Source: an uncultured Oscillibacter sp.
Lineage (GTDB): Bacteria; Bacillota; Clostridia; Oscillospirales; Oscillospiraceae
NCBI GenBank assembly: GCA_910584995.1
Contig: CAJUDW010000023.1
Span: 1-39,655 of the forward strand
DNA length: 39,655 bases
Direction: 5' to 3'
The position numbers and the translations under genes were made by a program. This document shows positions 22,517-30,773 of the stretch, one piece after another. Position 1 is the stretch's first letter; every line of letters starts with the position of its first letter. The notes beneath the pieces were generated by a model. That model ran no database searches. It was not told the DNA's origin and saw only the letters and a program-made list of their open reading frames with translations.

Positions 22517-22741
22517 TTCAGGCTGGGGGCGGCGCTCGGGCCGGGGGCGGCGCTCAGGCCGGGGGCGGTGCTCAGGCCGGGGGCGGTGCTCAGGCCGGGG
22601 GCGGCGCTCAGGCCGGGGGCGGCGCTCAGGCCGGGGGCGGTGCTCAGGCCGGGGGCGGCGCTCAGGCCGGGGGCGGCGCTCAGGCCGGGGGCGGTGCTCA
22701 GGCCGGGGGCGGCGCTCAGGCCGGGGGACGGCGCTCAGGCC
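22517..22741. repeat. GC-rich 18-bp minisatellite, about 12 units
   Basis: Eleven full 18-bp units (consensus CTCAGGCCGGGGGCGGCG) are followed by one 19-bp unit with an inserted A and a partial unit. Position 17 is C or T in the order CCTTCCTCCTCC, giving a three-unit (54-bp) higher-order pattern in the second half. It lies between the phosphoglucomutase stop and a terminator. As 18 is a multiple of three, reading frames stay open by chance (AQAGGG or RPRPE repeats), but none has a start signal. Confidence 0.95.
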
Positions 22742-22822
22742 GAAAACGAGACCTGTTCCGAATGGGATTCCATACCTATATGCCCCGGGCATCAGATTTT
22801 CCGGTATACGTTGGAAATATTT

Positions 22823-22887
22823 AAGGCTGCCGAAAAAGGCCGGTTGACCTTTTTCGGCAGCCTTCAGCGGCAGAGCCGCTTTTTTTA
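22823..22887. terminator. Double terminator between convergent genes
   Basis: First, a perfect 17-bp stem AAGGCTGCCGAAAAAGG with an 8-nt loop (22823-22864). Second, AGCGGC/GCCGCT (22866-22880) followed by seven T on the plus strand. They separate the phosphoglucomutase/minisatellite side from the hybrid kinase. Confidence 0.9.
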
Positions 22888-22892
22888 TTCCA

Positions 22893-25472
22893 TCATTTCA
22901 GGAACTCTTTCAGAACCTCCATCAGGCTGGGCACGTCGATGGGTTTTCCCACATGGGCGTTCATGCCAGCCTCCAGGGCGGTCTTCCGATCCTCCTCAAA
23001 AGCGTTGGCCGTCATGGCGATGATCAGGATATTGGCCAAATCCGGATTATCCAGGGTACGGATAGCCCTGCTGGCCTCATAGCCGTTCATGACGGGCATC
23101 TGGACATCCATCAGCACCGCGTCGAAGTAGCCGGGATCGGATCCCTTCACGGCCTCCACAGCTTCCTGGCCGTTTTCCGCTGTCTCAATGACAAAGCCCA
23201 CATCCTGCAAAATCTCCGTGGCAATCTCCCGGTTCAACTCGTTGTCCTCTACCAGGAGAATACGCCGGCCCTCGAAGGATACGGTTTCCTTCGGCTGCTC
23301 CGGGCTCTCCTCCTCTGCGGCCTCGCCGCACAGGCGCATCAGCGTCCGGTTCAGTTCGGACTGGAACAGGGGCTTACTGATAAAGCCGGTGACGCCCGCT
23401 TCCCGGGCCTCCTTCTCTATGTCGGTCCAATCGTAGGCGGACAGGAGGATGATGGGCGCCTCCTCGCCTACCAGTTTCCGGATCTGCCGGGCGGTCTCCA
23501 GACCGCTCAAATCCGGCATCAGCCAGTCGATGATGTAAATCCTGTAGCTGTCGCCAATCTCCAGGGCCTCTTTGGTCCGGGCCACGGCCTCCTTGCCGTA
23601 CATGGTCCACTCCGCCCGCAGGCCTGTCTTCCGCAGCATCTGGCAGACGCTCTGGCAGCTGTCCATGTCGTCGTCCACCACCAGGGCGTGGAACCCCTCC
23701 AGGGAAACAATGGGTTCCGGGTCCCTTCGGCCGTCCTGGAGCCGGAAAGACAGGGAGACAATAAACTCCGTCCCCTCCCCCTTGCGGCTGCGGACCTGGA
23801 TCTGTCCGTCCATCATGTCCACAATGTTTTTGGTAATGGACATGCCCAGGCCCGTCCCCTGGATACCGCTGACGGTGGAAGTGCGCTCCCGGGTGAAGGG
23901 TTCGAAGATGGTGGCGGCAAATTCCTCGCTCATGCCGATACCGGTGTCCTTCACGCTAAGCTGGTAATCGCCGTAGCCGGGGCGGCTGCTCTCCTTCTCC
24001 ACCAGGCGGACGGAGATGGAGCCGCCCGGCGACGTGAACTTCATGGCGTTGGAGAGAAGGTTCAAAAGGATCTGGTTCAGCCGGAGTTTGTCGCAGAAAA
24101 TGTCCTCGTCCGTGACATTCACGGCGTCCATATACAGATCCAGCTGCTTGGAATAAATATCCGTTTGAATGATGTTGCGGATATTATGCAGAATCTCTGC
24201 CAGATTTTCCGGCTTTTCCTCAATGACCATCTTTCCGGATTCAATGCGGCTCATATCCAGCACGTCGTTGATCAAGGAGAGGAGATGGCTGGAGGACTGG
24301 CTGATTTTTTCCAAATAGTCCCGCACCTGCTCCTTCTCGTCAATGTGGGTGACGGCCAGGGAGGTAAAGCCGATAATGGCGTTCATGGGGGTGCGGATAT
24401 CGTGGGACATATTGTTCAGGAAGGTGGTTTTCGCCCGGTTGGCTTGCTCCGCCATGGACAGCGCCTCGGACAGTTCTTCCCAGTGAAGCTGCTTCAAATG
24501 GGCCTGGGCGTCGGCCTGACGGCTCCGCAAGATCAGGAACAGGAGGAGGCACAGGGCCACCACCATCAAAATGACAATCGCAAGGACAACCCGGAGGATT
24601 TCTATACTCTGGGCCTCAAACACCGACTGAGGCACCGACATGATAAAGTACCAATCCACATCCTCCACAGGGGTGAAATTGATCAGCGTGTCGCCCAACT
24701 CCGTGCGGAAGGAGGCAGTAAAGGTCTCGTTCCGCTGCATTTTCCCCTCAATATCCGTTGCAGAAAACTCTTTGCAGACACCGTGATCCTCTAAATCCGT
24801 ATAGAAATTGCTGCGTATCCGGAGGCCGTTACTGCGATCCATGCTGACAATATAGTTCCCTTCCCGGTCAATCACACCGCTGTAGCCCGCTCCGCCGTAG
24901 CTGTCAATTTTCAGTTCCTCCGCCAACCCCTCCATATTGAACCAGCAGACAATATCTGTAAAGGTCTTCCCCTCCACGGTAAACGGGGTCAATCTGACGC
25001 CGAACAGCAAATACGGCGCATCCCCGTCTTTCCCGTCCTGCCAGGTGACGAACTGCTTCTCACCGGCGCGGCAGAGAGCGGCGATGGCCTCCTCCCGGGA
25101 GACGGGGAAGGGGGAGGCGGAGTAGAGTTCCCCGTTCTCGTCCACCAGGGCCAAATCGGCACAGTCCAGGCCCTGTTCGTTCATCCGCAGCAGATCCAGT
25201 ACCTGGCTGACGGTTTCAAATTCCATTTGCCGACATTCCTCGCCCACTCCGGACAGAACATTCCAGCGGTATTTCACGGATTTGCCCAAGGAGGCCTGGT
25301 CGTGGCGTGCCAGTTCCTCCATGGACCGGATAGACGCGTCAAGCACCCGCACAGTCACTATGGAGTACAGCAGGGACGCCCCCAAGCAGATGGCAGCTAC
25401 CGCAGCCAAAATGATTACGCATTTATTGAACCAATTCCAAAGGATCCCTTGGAAGGTTTCGGAATTTTTCAT
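22893..25472 (-). CDS. Hybrid sensor histidine kinase with two receiver domains
   Basis: The 859-aa membrane protein has one helix near 15-38, an extracellular Cache-like sensor to about 290, and a second helix near 294-314. HisKA follows, with the phosphorylated His in MSHDIRTPMNAI (about 356). The ATPase domain has LNLLSNAMKFTSPGG, DTGIGMSEE and GTGLGMSITK. Receiver 1 has the Asp in YIIDWLMPDLSG (about 647), and receiver 2 the Asp in LMDVQMPVMNG (about 788), each with the conserved Lys. No HPt domain is visible, so phosphotransfer must finish elsewhere or within receiver 2. A GGAGAG site selects the ATG at 25472 over one six codons earlier. It is divergent from the PepSY-repeat gene. Confidence 0.93.
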   Translation of the reverse strand: MKNSETFQGILWNWFNKCVIILAAVAAICLGASLLYSIVTVRVLDASIRSMEELARHDQASLGKSVKYRWNVLSGVGEECRQMEFETVSQVLDLLRMNEQGLDCADLALVDENGELYSASPFPVSREEAIAALCRAGEKQFVTWQDGKDGDAPYLLFGVRLTPFTVEGKTFTDIVCWFNMEGLAEELKIDSYGGAGYSGVIDREGNYIVSMDRSNGLRIRSNFYTDLEDHGVCKEFSATDIEGKMQRNETFTASFRTELGDTLINFTPVEDVDWYFIMSVPQSVFEAQSIEILRVVLAIVILMVVALCLLLFLILRSRQADAQAHLKQLHWEELSEALSMAEQANRAKTTFLNNMSHDIRTPMNAIIGFTSLAVTHIDEKEQVRDYLEKISQSSSHLLSLINDVLDMSRIESGKMVIEEKPENLAEILHNIRNIIQTDIYSKQLDLYMDAVNVTDEDIFCDKLRLNQILLNLLSNAMKFTSPGGSISVRLVEKESSRPGYGDYQLSVKDTGIGMSEEFAATIFEPFTRERTSTVSGIQGTGLGMSITKNIVDMMDGQIQVRSRKGEGTEFIVSLSFRLQDGRRDPEPIVSLEGFHALVVDDDMDSCQSVCQMLRKTGLRAEWTMYGKEAVARTKEALEIGDSYRIYIIDWLMPDLSGLETARQIRKLVGEEAPIILLSAYDWTDIEKEAREAGVTGFISKPLFQSELNRTLMRLCGEAAEEESPEQPKETVSFEGRRILLVEDNELNREIATEILQDVGFVIETAENGQEAVEAVKGSDPGYFDAVLMDVQMPVMNGYEASRAIRTLDNPDLANILIIAMTANAFEEDRKTALEAGMNAHVGKPIDVPSLMEVLKEFLK

Positions 25473-25571
25473 GCAAACGCTCTCCATCACGATATTACGA
25501 TTTCAGGCAGGCGCTCGTCTGTCCGCCTGCCCTTATTCCACCGCAAAGGGGGGATAGTTCGGACATCGGAA

Positions 25572-25618
25572 AAGCCCCTCAGGGAGGGGCTTCCTGCTGT
25601 TTCCCAAAAAAACGGGAA
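25572..25618 (-). promoter_or_regulatory. Two leader hairpins before the hybrid kinase gene
   Basis: On the minus strand TTCCC/GGGAA (25618-25601) is followed by AAGCCCCTC-CCT-GAGGGGCTT (25592-25572) and TTCC. The second resembles a weak intrinsic terminator in the roughly 150-nt leader, so attenuation is possible. Confidence 0.4.
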
Positions 25619-25630
25619 CTAGCCGTATAT

Positions 25631-25659
25631 ATTATATTGGCTTTACCTACAAGTGTCAA
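25631..25659 (-). promoter_or_regulatory. Consensus sigma-A promoter of the hybrid kinase gene
   Basis: A perfect TTGACA (25659-25654), a 17-bp spacer and a perfect TATAAT (25636-25631) on the minus strand, about 150 bp before the start codon. Confidence 0.85.
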
Positions 25660-25828
25660 CCCTAAAAGTTCCTTTTCCGGGCAGATCATATTTCTTGGAA
25701 TATCTACGAACAAACCAGACGTATAAAGCCGTATCACCTGCCGCGCATAGGATGAACAGAGCGTCGTATCCCGGCGCGCCCGTCGTCCGCAAAGCCAAAA
25801 CCGGCGGCAGGCGCGTCTGCGCCACCCC

Positions 25829-25858
25829 TTGCAAAAACCATCTGGGCCGTGGTATACT
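25829..25858 (+). promoter_or_regulatory. Sigma-A promoter of the PepSY-repeat gene
   Basis: TTGCAA (25829-25834), an 18-bp spacer and TATACT (25853-25858), about 75 bp before the start codon. Confidence 0.65.
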
Positions 25859-25935
25859 AGGCTCTGGAAATTCCGTGGCATAACAGCCTATCGAAAAGGT
25901 AAAACTGGGATTTTAGAAAGGAGTGCCAACTGCAT

Positions 25936-27276
25936 ATGACAGAAAACAGGAAACCGCTGCCGAAGAACCTGATCATCCTCGCTGCCGCCGCGATTCTTTT
26001 GGCGGTATGCGCGTTTGCCCTGGGAAGCTGGTTCGGAAACAGGCAGGACAGTATCGGCGAGCCGGAGGCAAAGGCCATTGCCCTAAGCCATGCGCAGGTA
26101 GCGGAAGAGGAACTGACTGGCTACAGTTTTGAAAAGGACACTAAAAAGGACGTCTCTGTTTACGACGTGGCATTCACCGCAGGCGGGTATGACTACGAAT
26201 ACCGCCTCAGCGCCGCCACCGGGGACATTATTAAATATGAGAAAAAGCCGGATCAGGACACCACACTGGCGCAGCCCACCCAGGGAGAGGCCGTGGACGA
26301 GGAGAAGGCCAGGGAAATCGCCCTCGCCCACGCGGGGCTGTCGGAAGGCGATATCTCCGGCTACACCTGCAAGCCGGACGTTGAGGACGGCGTCCAAGTA
26401 TACGACATCCACTTCCGCGCCGGGGATCTGGAGTACGAGTATGAGATTGATCCCTCCTCCGGAAGCGTGCGGAAGGCGGAGACAGAGTTGTTCGACGCTG
26501 TGCAGCTGCCTCCAGACGCCAAAGACGGCAAGCCCGCCGCCGGAGTTGCCGCCCCCTCCGGCAGCCCTGTTGGGGAGGATGGGGCGAAAGCTGCCGCCCT
26601 GTCCCACGCGGGTTTGACCGAGGGGGATATCTTCGGCTACACCTGCAAGCTGGACTACGAGGACGGCGTCCAAGTTTATGAAATTGACTTCCACGCCGGG
26701 GAATATGAGTACGACTATGAAATCAACGCCGCTACCGGCGCAGTCCTCAAGGCCGACAAGGAATGGGAGCCGTCTGCCGCCCAGCCCGCCGCCGGAGCCG
26801 CCGCCCCCTCCGGCAGCCCTGTCGGGGAGGATGGGGCGAAAGCTGCCGCCCTGTCTCACGCAGGCGTAACCGAGGGGGATATCTTCGGCTACACCTGCAA
26901 GCTGGATGATGAGGACGGCATCCAGGTGTACGAAATCGACTTCCACGCCGGGGAATATGAGTACGACTATAAAATCAACGCCGCTACCGGCGCAGTCCTA
27001 AAGGCCGACAAGGAATGGGAGCCGTCTGCCGCCCAGCCCGCCGCCGGAGCCGCCGCCCCCTCCGGCAGCCCTGTCGGGGAGGATACGGCAAAAGCCGCCG
27101 CCCTGTCCCACGCGGGTTTGACCGAGAGGGATATCTCCGGCTACAAATGCAAGCTGGACTATGAGGACGGCGTCCAGGTGTACGATGTGGAGTTCAAGTC
27201 CGGCGGGTATGAGTACGAGTATAAGATTCACGCTGCCGACGGAATCGTTTTGAAGTCCGAAAAGGATCGGGACTGA
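25936..27276 (+). CDS. Membrane-anchored protein with five PepSY domains
   Basis: The 446-aa protein has an N-terminal anchor (about 13-33, LIILAAAAILLAVCAFALGSW) and then five PepSY units of about 65 residues, presumably outside the cell, joined by Ala/Pro/Gly/Ser linkers. Each unit begins with EDGAKAAALSHAGLTEGDI-like residues and ends with YEYDYEINAATGAVLKADKE-like residues. PepSY domains occur as inhibitory propeptides of M4 peptidases and in sensor and redox proteins; no peptidase is nearby. Units 3-5 are nearly identical at DNA level. AAAGGAG lies 12 nt before the ATG, a rather long spacing. The divergent hybrid kinase may regulate it or respond to it, by position only. Confidence 0.9.
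   Translation: MTENRKPLPKNLIILAAAAILLAVCAFALGSWFGNRQDSIGEPEAKAIALSHAQVAEEELTGYSFEKDTKKDVSVYDVAFTAGGYDYEYRLSAATGDIIKYEKKPDQDTTLAQPTQGEAVDEEKAREIALAHAGLSEGDISGYTCKPDVEDGVQVYDIHFRAGDLEYEYEIDPSSGSVRKAETELFDAVQLPPDAKDGKPAAGVAAPSGSPVGEDGAKAAALSHAGLTEGDIFGYTCKLDYEDGVQVYEIDFHAGEYEYDYEINAATGAVLKADKEWEPSAAQPAAGAAAPSGSPVGEDGAKAAALSHAGVTEGDIFGYTCKLDDEDGIQVYEIDFHAGEYEYDYKINAATGAVLKADKEWEPSAAQPAAGAAAPSGSPVGEDTAKAAALSHAGLTERDISGYKCKLDYEDGVQVYDVEFKSGGYEYEYKIHAADGIVLKSEKDRD
26545..27276 (+). repeat. 252-bp in-frame tandem repeat within the PepSY gene
   Basis: Three units start at 26545, 26797 and 27049, exactly 252 bp (84 codons) apart; the third is cut by the stop codon at 228 bp. Units 1 and 2 differ at few positions, so the duplication is recent. 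Each unit is a linker plus one PepSY domain. PepSY domains 1 and 2 of the protein are older and more diverged. Confidence 0.92.
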
Positions 27277-27421
27277 GGGCACGCAGGCGCCGGAAGGCGC
27301 AATCCGAAATATGGGCGCCAACAGCCTTCCGACGGAAAGAAAAAAACCGGAAAATTTCAGCGATTTTTTCAAGAGATCATTCCGGCAGCTGGGCACGGGA
27401 ACCGGCTTCAGCCCCACTGCT

Positions 27422-27459
27422 AACCGGCGCCGCCTTTCAGGCGGCGCCGGTTTCGTTTA
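27422..27459. terminator. Terminator between PepSY gene and sensor kinase
   Basis: A perfect 13-bp stem AACCGGCGCCGCC with a TTTCA loop, followed on the plus strand by TTTCGTTT; it touches the stop of the minus-strand kinase gene. Confidence 0.85.
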
Positions 27460-28350
27460 TCCTCCCGGCAGAAACAGGGAGAATTTCGCGCCCTCTCCGG
27501 GCTTGGAAAAGACCTTCACATAGCCGCCCTGCCCCTCCGCGATCTTCCGGACCAGGTACAGCCCGATGCCCACCCCGTCTGCGTCCCGGGCGTCTGGGGA
27601 GCGGTAAAACCGCTGGAATATCTTCCCCTGATCCGCCTCCGGCACCCCGGGGCCCGTGTCGGCCACGTCAATCCGCCGGTACAGTTCGTAGGCGGTGACC
27701 CGGACAGATACGGAACCTCCCGGCGGCGTGTACTTCACGGCGTTGTCCAACAGGTTGCACACCGCTTCCTCCGTCCATCTGGGGTCAAACACCGCCAAGA
27801 CCTCCTTGGGCTCCACTGTCAGGGACACCCCCTTCTCCGCCGCCTTGGGGCGGAACTGGGCGGCGGCGGATTCCAGCATGGGAGCCAGCAGCAAGGGCCG
27901 GGGATTCTGGACGATGATCCCTGTCTCCAGCCGGGAGGCCTTCACCAGGGACTGCACCAGATCCTGGAGTTTTTCCGCCTGGCCGGTAAGGGCGGCGGCC
28001 AGGGCCCGGCCCTCCTCCGTCAACTCCTGTTCCTCCAGAAGCTGGGCGTACAGCCGGAGGTTGGCAATGGGGGTTTTCGTCTGGTGGGAGATATCCGCCA
28101 CCAGGGTTTTGACCGCGTCCTTCTCCCCCTGCAGATTCCGGGCGGAAACCGACGAGGCGGCCAGATACGACGCCAGCCGGCTCTCCACGGCGGAGAGGAG
28201 GCTCTCGTCAAAATCCTCCTCCCGGAAGTCCCCCCGGGCGGCCTCCTCCAGCATCCGCGCCAGGCGGCGGAGCATACGCCGGGTCCGGAGCCGGTCCCAC
28301 AGGATCACCAGGAGCGCCGCAGCGGCGGACAGGATTGGCACCGCGCTCAT
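27457..28350 (-). CDS. Sensor histidine kinase, short intramembrane-sensing type
   Basis: The 297-aa kinase has a single N-terminal helix (about 3-18) and no extracellular domain. HisKA has the phosphorylated His89 in ISHQTKTPIANL. The ATPase part has CNLLDNAVKYTPPGG, DTGPGVP and GVGIGLYLVRKI. The H-box form SHQTKTP is found in small kinases of the BceS/VncS-like group, which often answer to cell-wall antibiotics through a partner transporter, but none is encoded here. It overlaps the regulator stop by 4 bp (ATGA), so both are coupled. It is the last gene of the prfC-regulator-kinase unit. Confidence 0.92.
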   Translation of the reverse strand: MSAVPILSAAAALLVILWDRLRTRRMLRRLARMLEEAARGDFREEDFDESLLSAVESRLASYLAASSVSARNLQGEKDAVKTLVADISHQTKTPIANLRLYAQLLEEQELTEEGRALAAALTGQAEKLQDLVQSLVKASRLETGIIVQNPRPLLLAPMLESAAAQFRPKAAEKGVSLTVEPKEVLAVFDPRWTEEAVCNLLDNAVKYTPPGGSVSVRVTAYELYRRIDVADTGPGVPEADQGKIFQRFYRSPDARDADGVGIGLYLVRKIAEGQGGYVKVFSKPGEGAKFSLFLPGG

Positions 28351-29009
28351 AGATCCACCACCCAGGTGTAGCCAACGCCATATACCGTTTTCAGATACCG
28401 GGGCCGGGAGGGCTCCTCCTCCAATTTGTCCCGGAGCCGCTTGACGGTCACGGACAGGGCGTTTTCATCCACCTCCGCCGCCTCGCCGCCCCATACCCGG
28501 TCGATAAGCACCGCCCGGGGCAGGACACGGCCCCGGTTTTCCACCAGCAGGCGCAGGAGTTTCTGCTCCGTGCGGCTCAAGTCCAAAGGCCGGCCCTCCC
28601 TGCGGAAGTCCAGCCCCTGAAAATCAAAGTAAAACCGTCCCATTTCCACTGCCTCCCCAGGCTCCTCCCGCCGGAGGCGGGCACTGACCCGGGCCCGCAG
28701 GACCGCCAGAGAAAAAGGCTTGGTGATATAGTCGTCCGCGCCGGACTCCAGGCCCAGGATTTCATCCTCCTCCGTGTCCCTGGCAGTCAGGAGGATGACG
28801 GGCGCACCGCACCGGGGCAGCAGCTCCAGGCCGCTGCCGTCGGGGAGGTTGACGTCCAGAAGAACAAGGTCAAACTTCCCCTCTGCCAGAGCCTCCCCGG
28901 CCCCGGCCAGGGAACGGCGGAGGATGATCTCCCAATCCTCCGCCCGTAATCCCAGACGCAGGCCCTCCCCTAGGGCGCGGTCATCCTCCACAATCAAAAT
29001 CCGCTTCAT
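28347..29009 (-). CDS. OmpR/PhoB family response regulator
   Basis: The 220-aa protein has a receiver with ED at 8-9, the phosphoacceptor Asp52 in LVLLDVNLPDG and the Lys in YITKPFSL, and a winged-helix domain from about 125 (LSRTEQKLLRLLVENRGRVL, then VTVKRLRDKLEEEPSRPRYL in part and VYGVGYTW). It pairs with the kinase that overlaps its stop. Its ATG lies only 4 bp after the release-factor-3 stop, and no AGGAGG-like site is present in the overlap, so translation probably depends on ribosomes finishing prfC. Target genes are not apparent here. Confidence 0.93.
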   Translation of the reverse strand: MKRILIVEDDRALGEGLRLGLRAEDWEIILRRSLAGAGEALAEGKFDLVLLDVNLPDGSGLELLPRCGAPVILLTARDTEEDEILGLESGADDYITKPFSLAVLRARVSARLRREEPGEAVEMGRFYFDFQGLDFRREGRPLDLSRTEQKLLRLLVENRGRVLPRAVLIDRVWGGEAAEVDENALSVTVKRLRDKLEEEPSRPRYLKTVYGVGYTWVVDL

Positions 29010-29013
29010 GCCG

Positions 29014-30594
29014 TTACACAGACAGGGCGTCCGCCAGTTCCAGGCCGGGGTTGTGCTTGGTCAAAAAGCCCACGGACCACTCCCCGCCGAAAGCCACCAG
29101 CAGGCGGCCCTTGAAATCCTCCAGCAGGGCGGAGCCGGTGCAGAGCACCAGATCCTCCGGCTTGCAGGGACAGGCGGACACCAGCCGCAGGTGGTCGTAG
29201 GGCAGGCCTTCCATATAGAGTTCCACGCCGTATTCCGACCGCATCCGGTACTCGAACACGTCGAATTGCAGGGTGCCCACCACCCCCACGATAACCTCCT
29301 CCAGGCCAGCGCCGGGAAGCTTAAAGATCTGGATGGCGCCCTCCTGGGCGATCTGCTCCGTGCCCTTGATGAACTGCTTGCGCTTCATGGTGTCCTTAGG
29401 GGAAACCCGCATGAAGTGCTCCGGTTCAAAGGTGGGGATGCCGGAATACCGGAACTTCTTTCCCGGCACGGTCACGGTGTCGCCGATGGAGAAGAGGCCG
29501 GGATCGAACACGCCGATGATGTCCCCGGCATAGGCCTCGTCCACAATCTCCCGCTCGGCAGCCATCATCTGCTGGGGCTGGCTGAGGCGGAGTTTTTTCC
29601 CGCTCTGGACGTGATAATACTCCGTCTCCCGCTGGAATCTGCCGGAGCAGATCCGCATAAAGGCCAGCCGGTCCCGGTGGGCCTTGTTCATATTGGCCTG
29701 GATCTTAAAGACAAAGGCGGAGAATTCCTCGGAGAAAACGTCGATCTCCCCGGCGTCGGAAACCCGGCTGAGAGGCGGCGTGGTCATGGCCAGGAACTCC
29801 TCCAGGAAGGGCTCCACGCCAAAATTGGTGAGGGCGGATCCGAAGAACACCGGGCTGAGTGTCCCCGCCCGCACGGCCTCCAGATCAAAGTCCCTGCCTG
29901 CACCCAGAAGTTCCACCTCATCCCGCAGGGCGGCGGCCCGGGTCTCGCCCAGCATCTCGTCCAGGGCCGGATCCTCCAGTTCCACCTCCGTGGAGGCGGC
30001 CTTTTTCCCGTGGCCCTCCCCGGTGAAGAAGAGGATACGGCGCTTTTCCCGGTCATAGACGCCCCGGAACTCCCTGCCGGAGCCGATGGGCCAGTTCACC
30101 GCGTAGGTGTCAATGCCCAGTTCCCGCTCCACCTCCTCGCAGAGTTCCAGCGGATCCCGGGTATCCCGGTCCATCTTATTGATAAAGGTGAAAATGGGGA
30201 TATGCCGCAGGGCACAGACCTTGAAGAGTTTGCGGGTCTGTGGCTCCACGCCCTTGGCCCCGTCGATAACCATAACGGCGGAGTCGGCAGCCATGAGGGT
30301 GCGGTAGGTGTCCTCACTGAAGTCCTGGTGGCCGGGGGTATCCAGGATGTTGACACAGCAGCCGCCGTGCTGGAACTGCATGACGGAGGAGGTGACGGAG
30401 ATGCCTCTTTGTTTTTCAATCTCCATCCAGTCGGAGGTGGCGGCCTTGGCCCGTTTGCCCTTCACCTCCCCGGCCTGGGCGATAGCCCCGCCGTAGAGAA
30501 GGAATTTCTCTGTCAGGGTGGTTTTGCCGGCGTCCGGGTGGGAGATAATGGCGAAGGTCCTCCGGCGGGTAATTTCAGCGCGCAGATCAGACAT
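29014..30594 (-). CDS. prfC: Peptide chain release factor 3 (RF3)
   Basis: The 526-aa translational GTPase recycles RF1/RF2 from the ribosome after peptide release. Motifs are G1 SHPDAGKTTLTEKFL near 19, the switch region QRGISVTSSVM, G3 DTPGHQDFSEDTYRTL and G4 NKMDRD; the C-terminal domains end in WSVGFLTKHNPGLEL. Length matches E. coli RF3. AGGAGG lies 8 nt before the ATG. It is unusual in heading a unit with a two-component system (4-bp gap), so the regulator pair may be expressed with it. Confidence 0.97.
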   Translation of the reverse strand: MSDLRAEITRRRTFAIISHPDAGKTTLTEKFLLYGGAIAQAGEVKGKRAKAATSDWMEIEKQRGISVTSSVMQFQHGGCCVNILDTPGHQDFSEDTYRTLMAADSAVMVIDGAKGVEPQTRKLFKVCALRHIPIFTFINKMDRDTRDPLELCEEVERELGIDTYAVNWPIGSGREFRGVYDREKRRILFFTGEGHGKKAASTEVELEDPALDEMLGETRAAALRDEVELLGAGRDFDLEAVRAGTLSPVFFGSALTNFGVEPFLEEFLAMTTPPLSRVSDAGEIDVFSEEFSAFVFKIQANMNKAHRDRLAFMRICSGRFQRETEYYHVQSGKKLRLSQPQQMMAAEREIVDEAYAGDIIGVFDPGLFSIGDTVTVPGKKFRYSGIPTFEPEHFMRVSPKDTMKRKQFIKGTEQIAQEGAIQIFKLPGAGLEEVIVGVVGTLQFDVFEYRMRSEYGVELYMEGLPYDHLRLVSACPCKPEDLVLCTGSALLEDFKGRLLVAFGGEWSVGFLTKHNPGLELADALSV

Positions 30595-30642
30595 AAAAGC
30601 CTCCTAAAAACAGGGGATGCCCTGTAAGTCGATAACTGATTT

Positions 30643-30671
30643 ACTGTACCATACCCCGTTCAAATTTGCAA
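30643..30671 (-). promoter_or_regulatory. Promoter of the prfC unit
   Basis: TTGCAA (30671-30666), a 17-bp spacer and TACAGT (30648-30643) on the minus strand. A small ACAGGG/CCCTGT hairpin followed by T lies in the leader. Confidence 0.6.
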
Positions 30672-30714
30672 GCGGGAGATCCGGCGGTTCCGGCCGGCTT
30701 TTCCGCGGGACGCG

Positions 30715-30752
30715 CCGCAGCCTGCGGGGCCGTAAAGCCCCGCAGGCTGCGG
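30715..30752. terminator. 16-bp hairpin downstream of the isochorismatase-like gene
   Basis: A perfect stem CCGCAGCCTGCGGGGC with a 6-nt loop lies between two minus-strand units. No T run follows on the minus strand, so it may protect the mRNA end rather than terminate; function as a terminator is likely from position only. Confidence 0.6.
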
Positions 30753-30773
30753 TTGTTGCCTGGGCGCCGTTTC

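Noticed and set aside
22517..22741. CRISPR array
   Set aside because: Units are directly adjacent with no unique spacers, and no cas gene is present.
22249..22824. Repeat protein with AQAGGG units read through the minisatellite
   Set aside because: The frame starts inside the phosphoglucomutase gene in another frame and has no ribosome site; an 18-bp period keeps frames open on both strands by itself.
22953..24794. 613-codon plus-strand frame opposite the hybrid kinase
   Set aside because: Same reason; the opposite strand carries every kinase and receiver motif in order.
28774..30627. 617-codon plus-strand frame opposite release factor 3
   Set aside because: It lies over prfC with no ribosome site and no domain; the composition is that of a GC-rich shadow.
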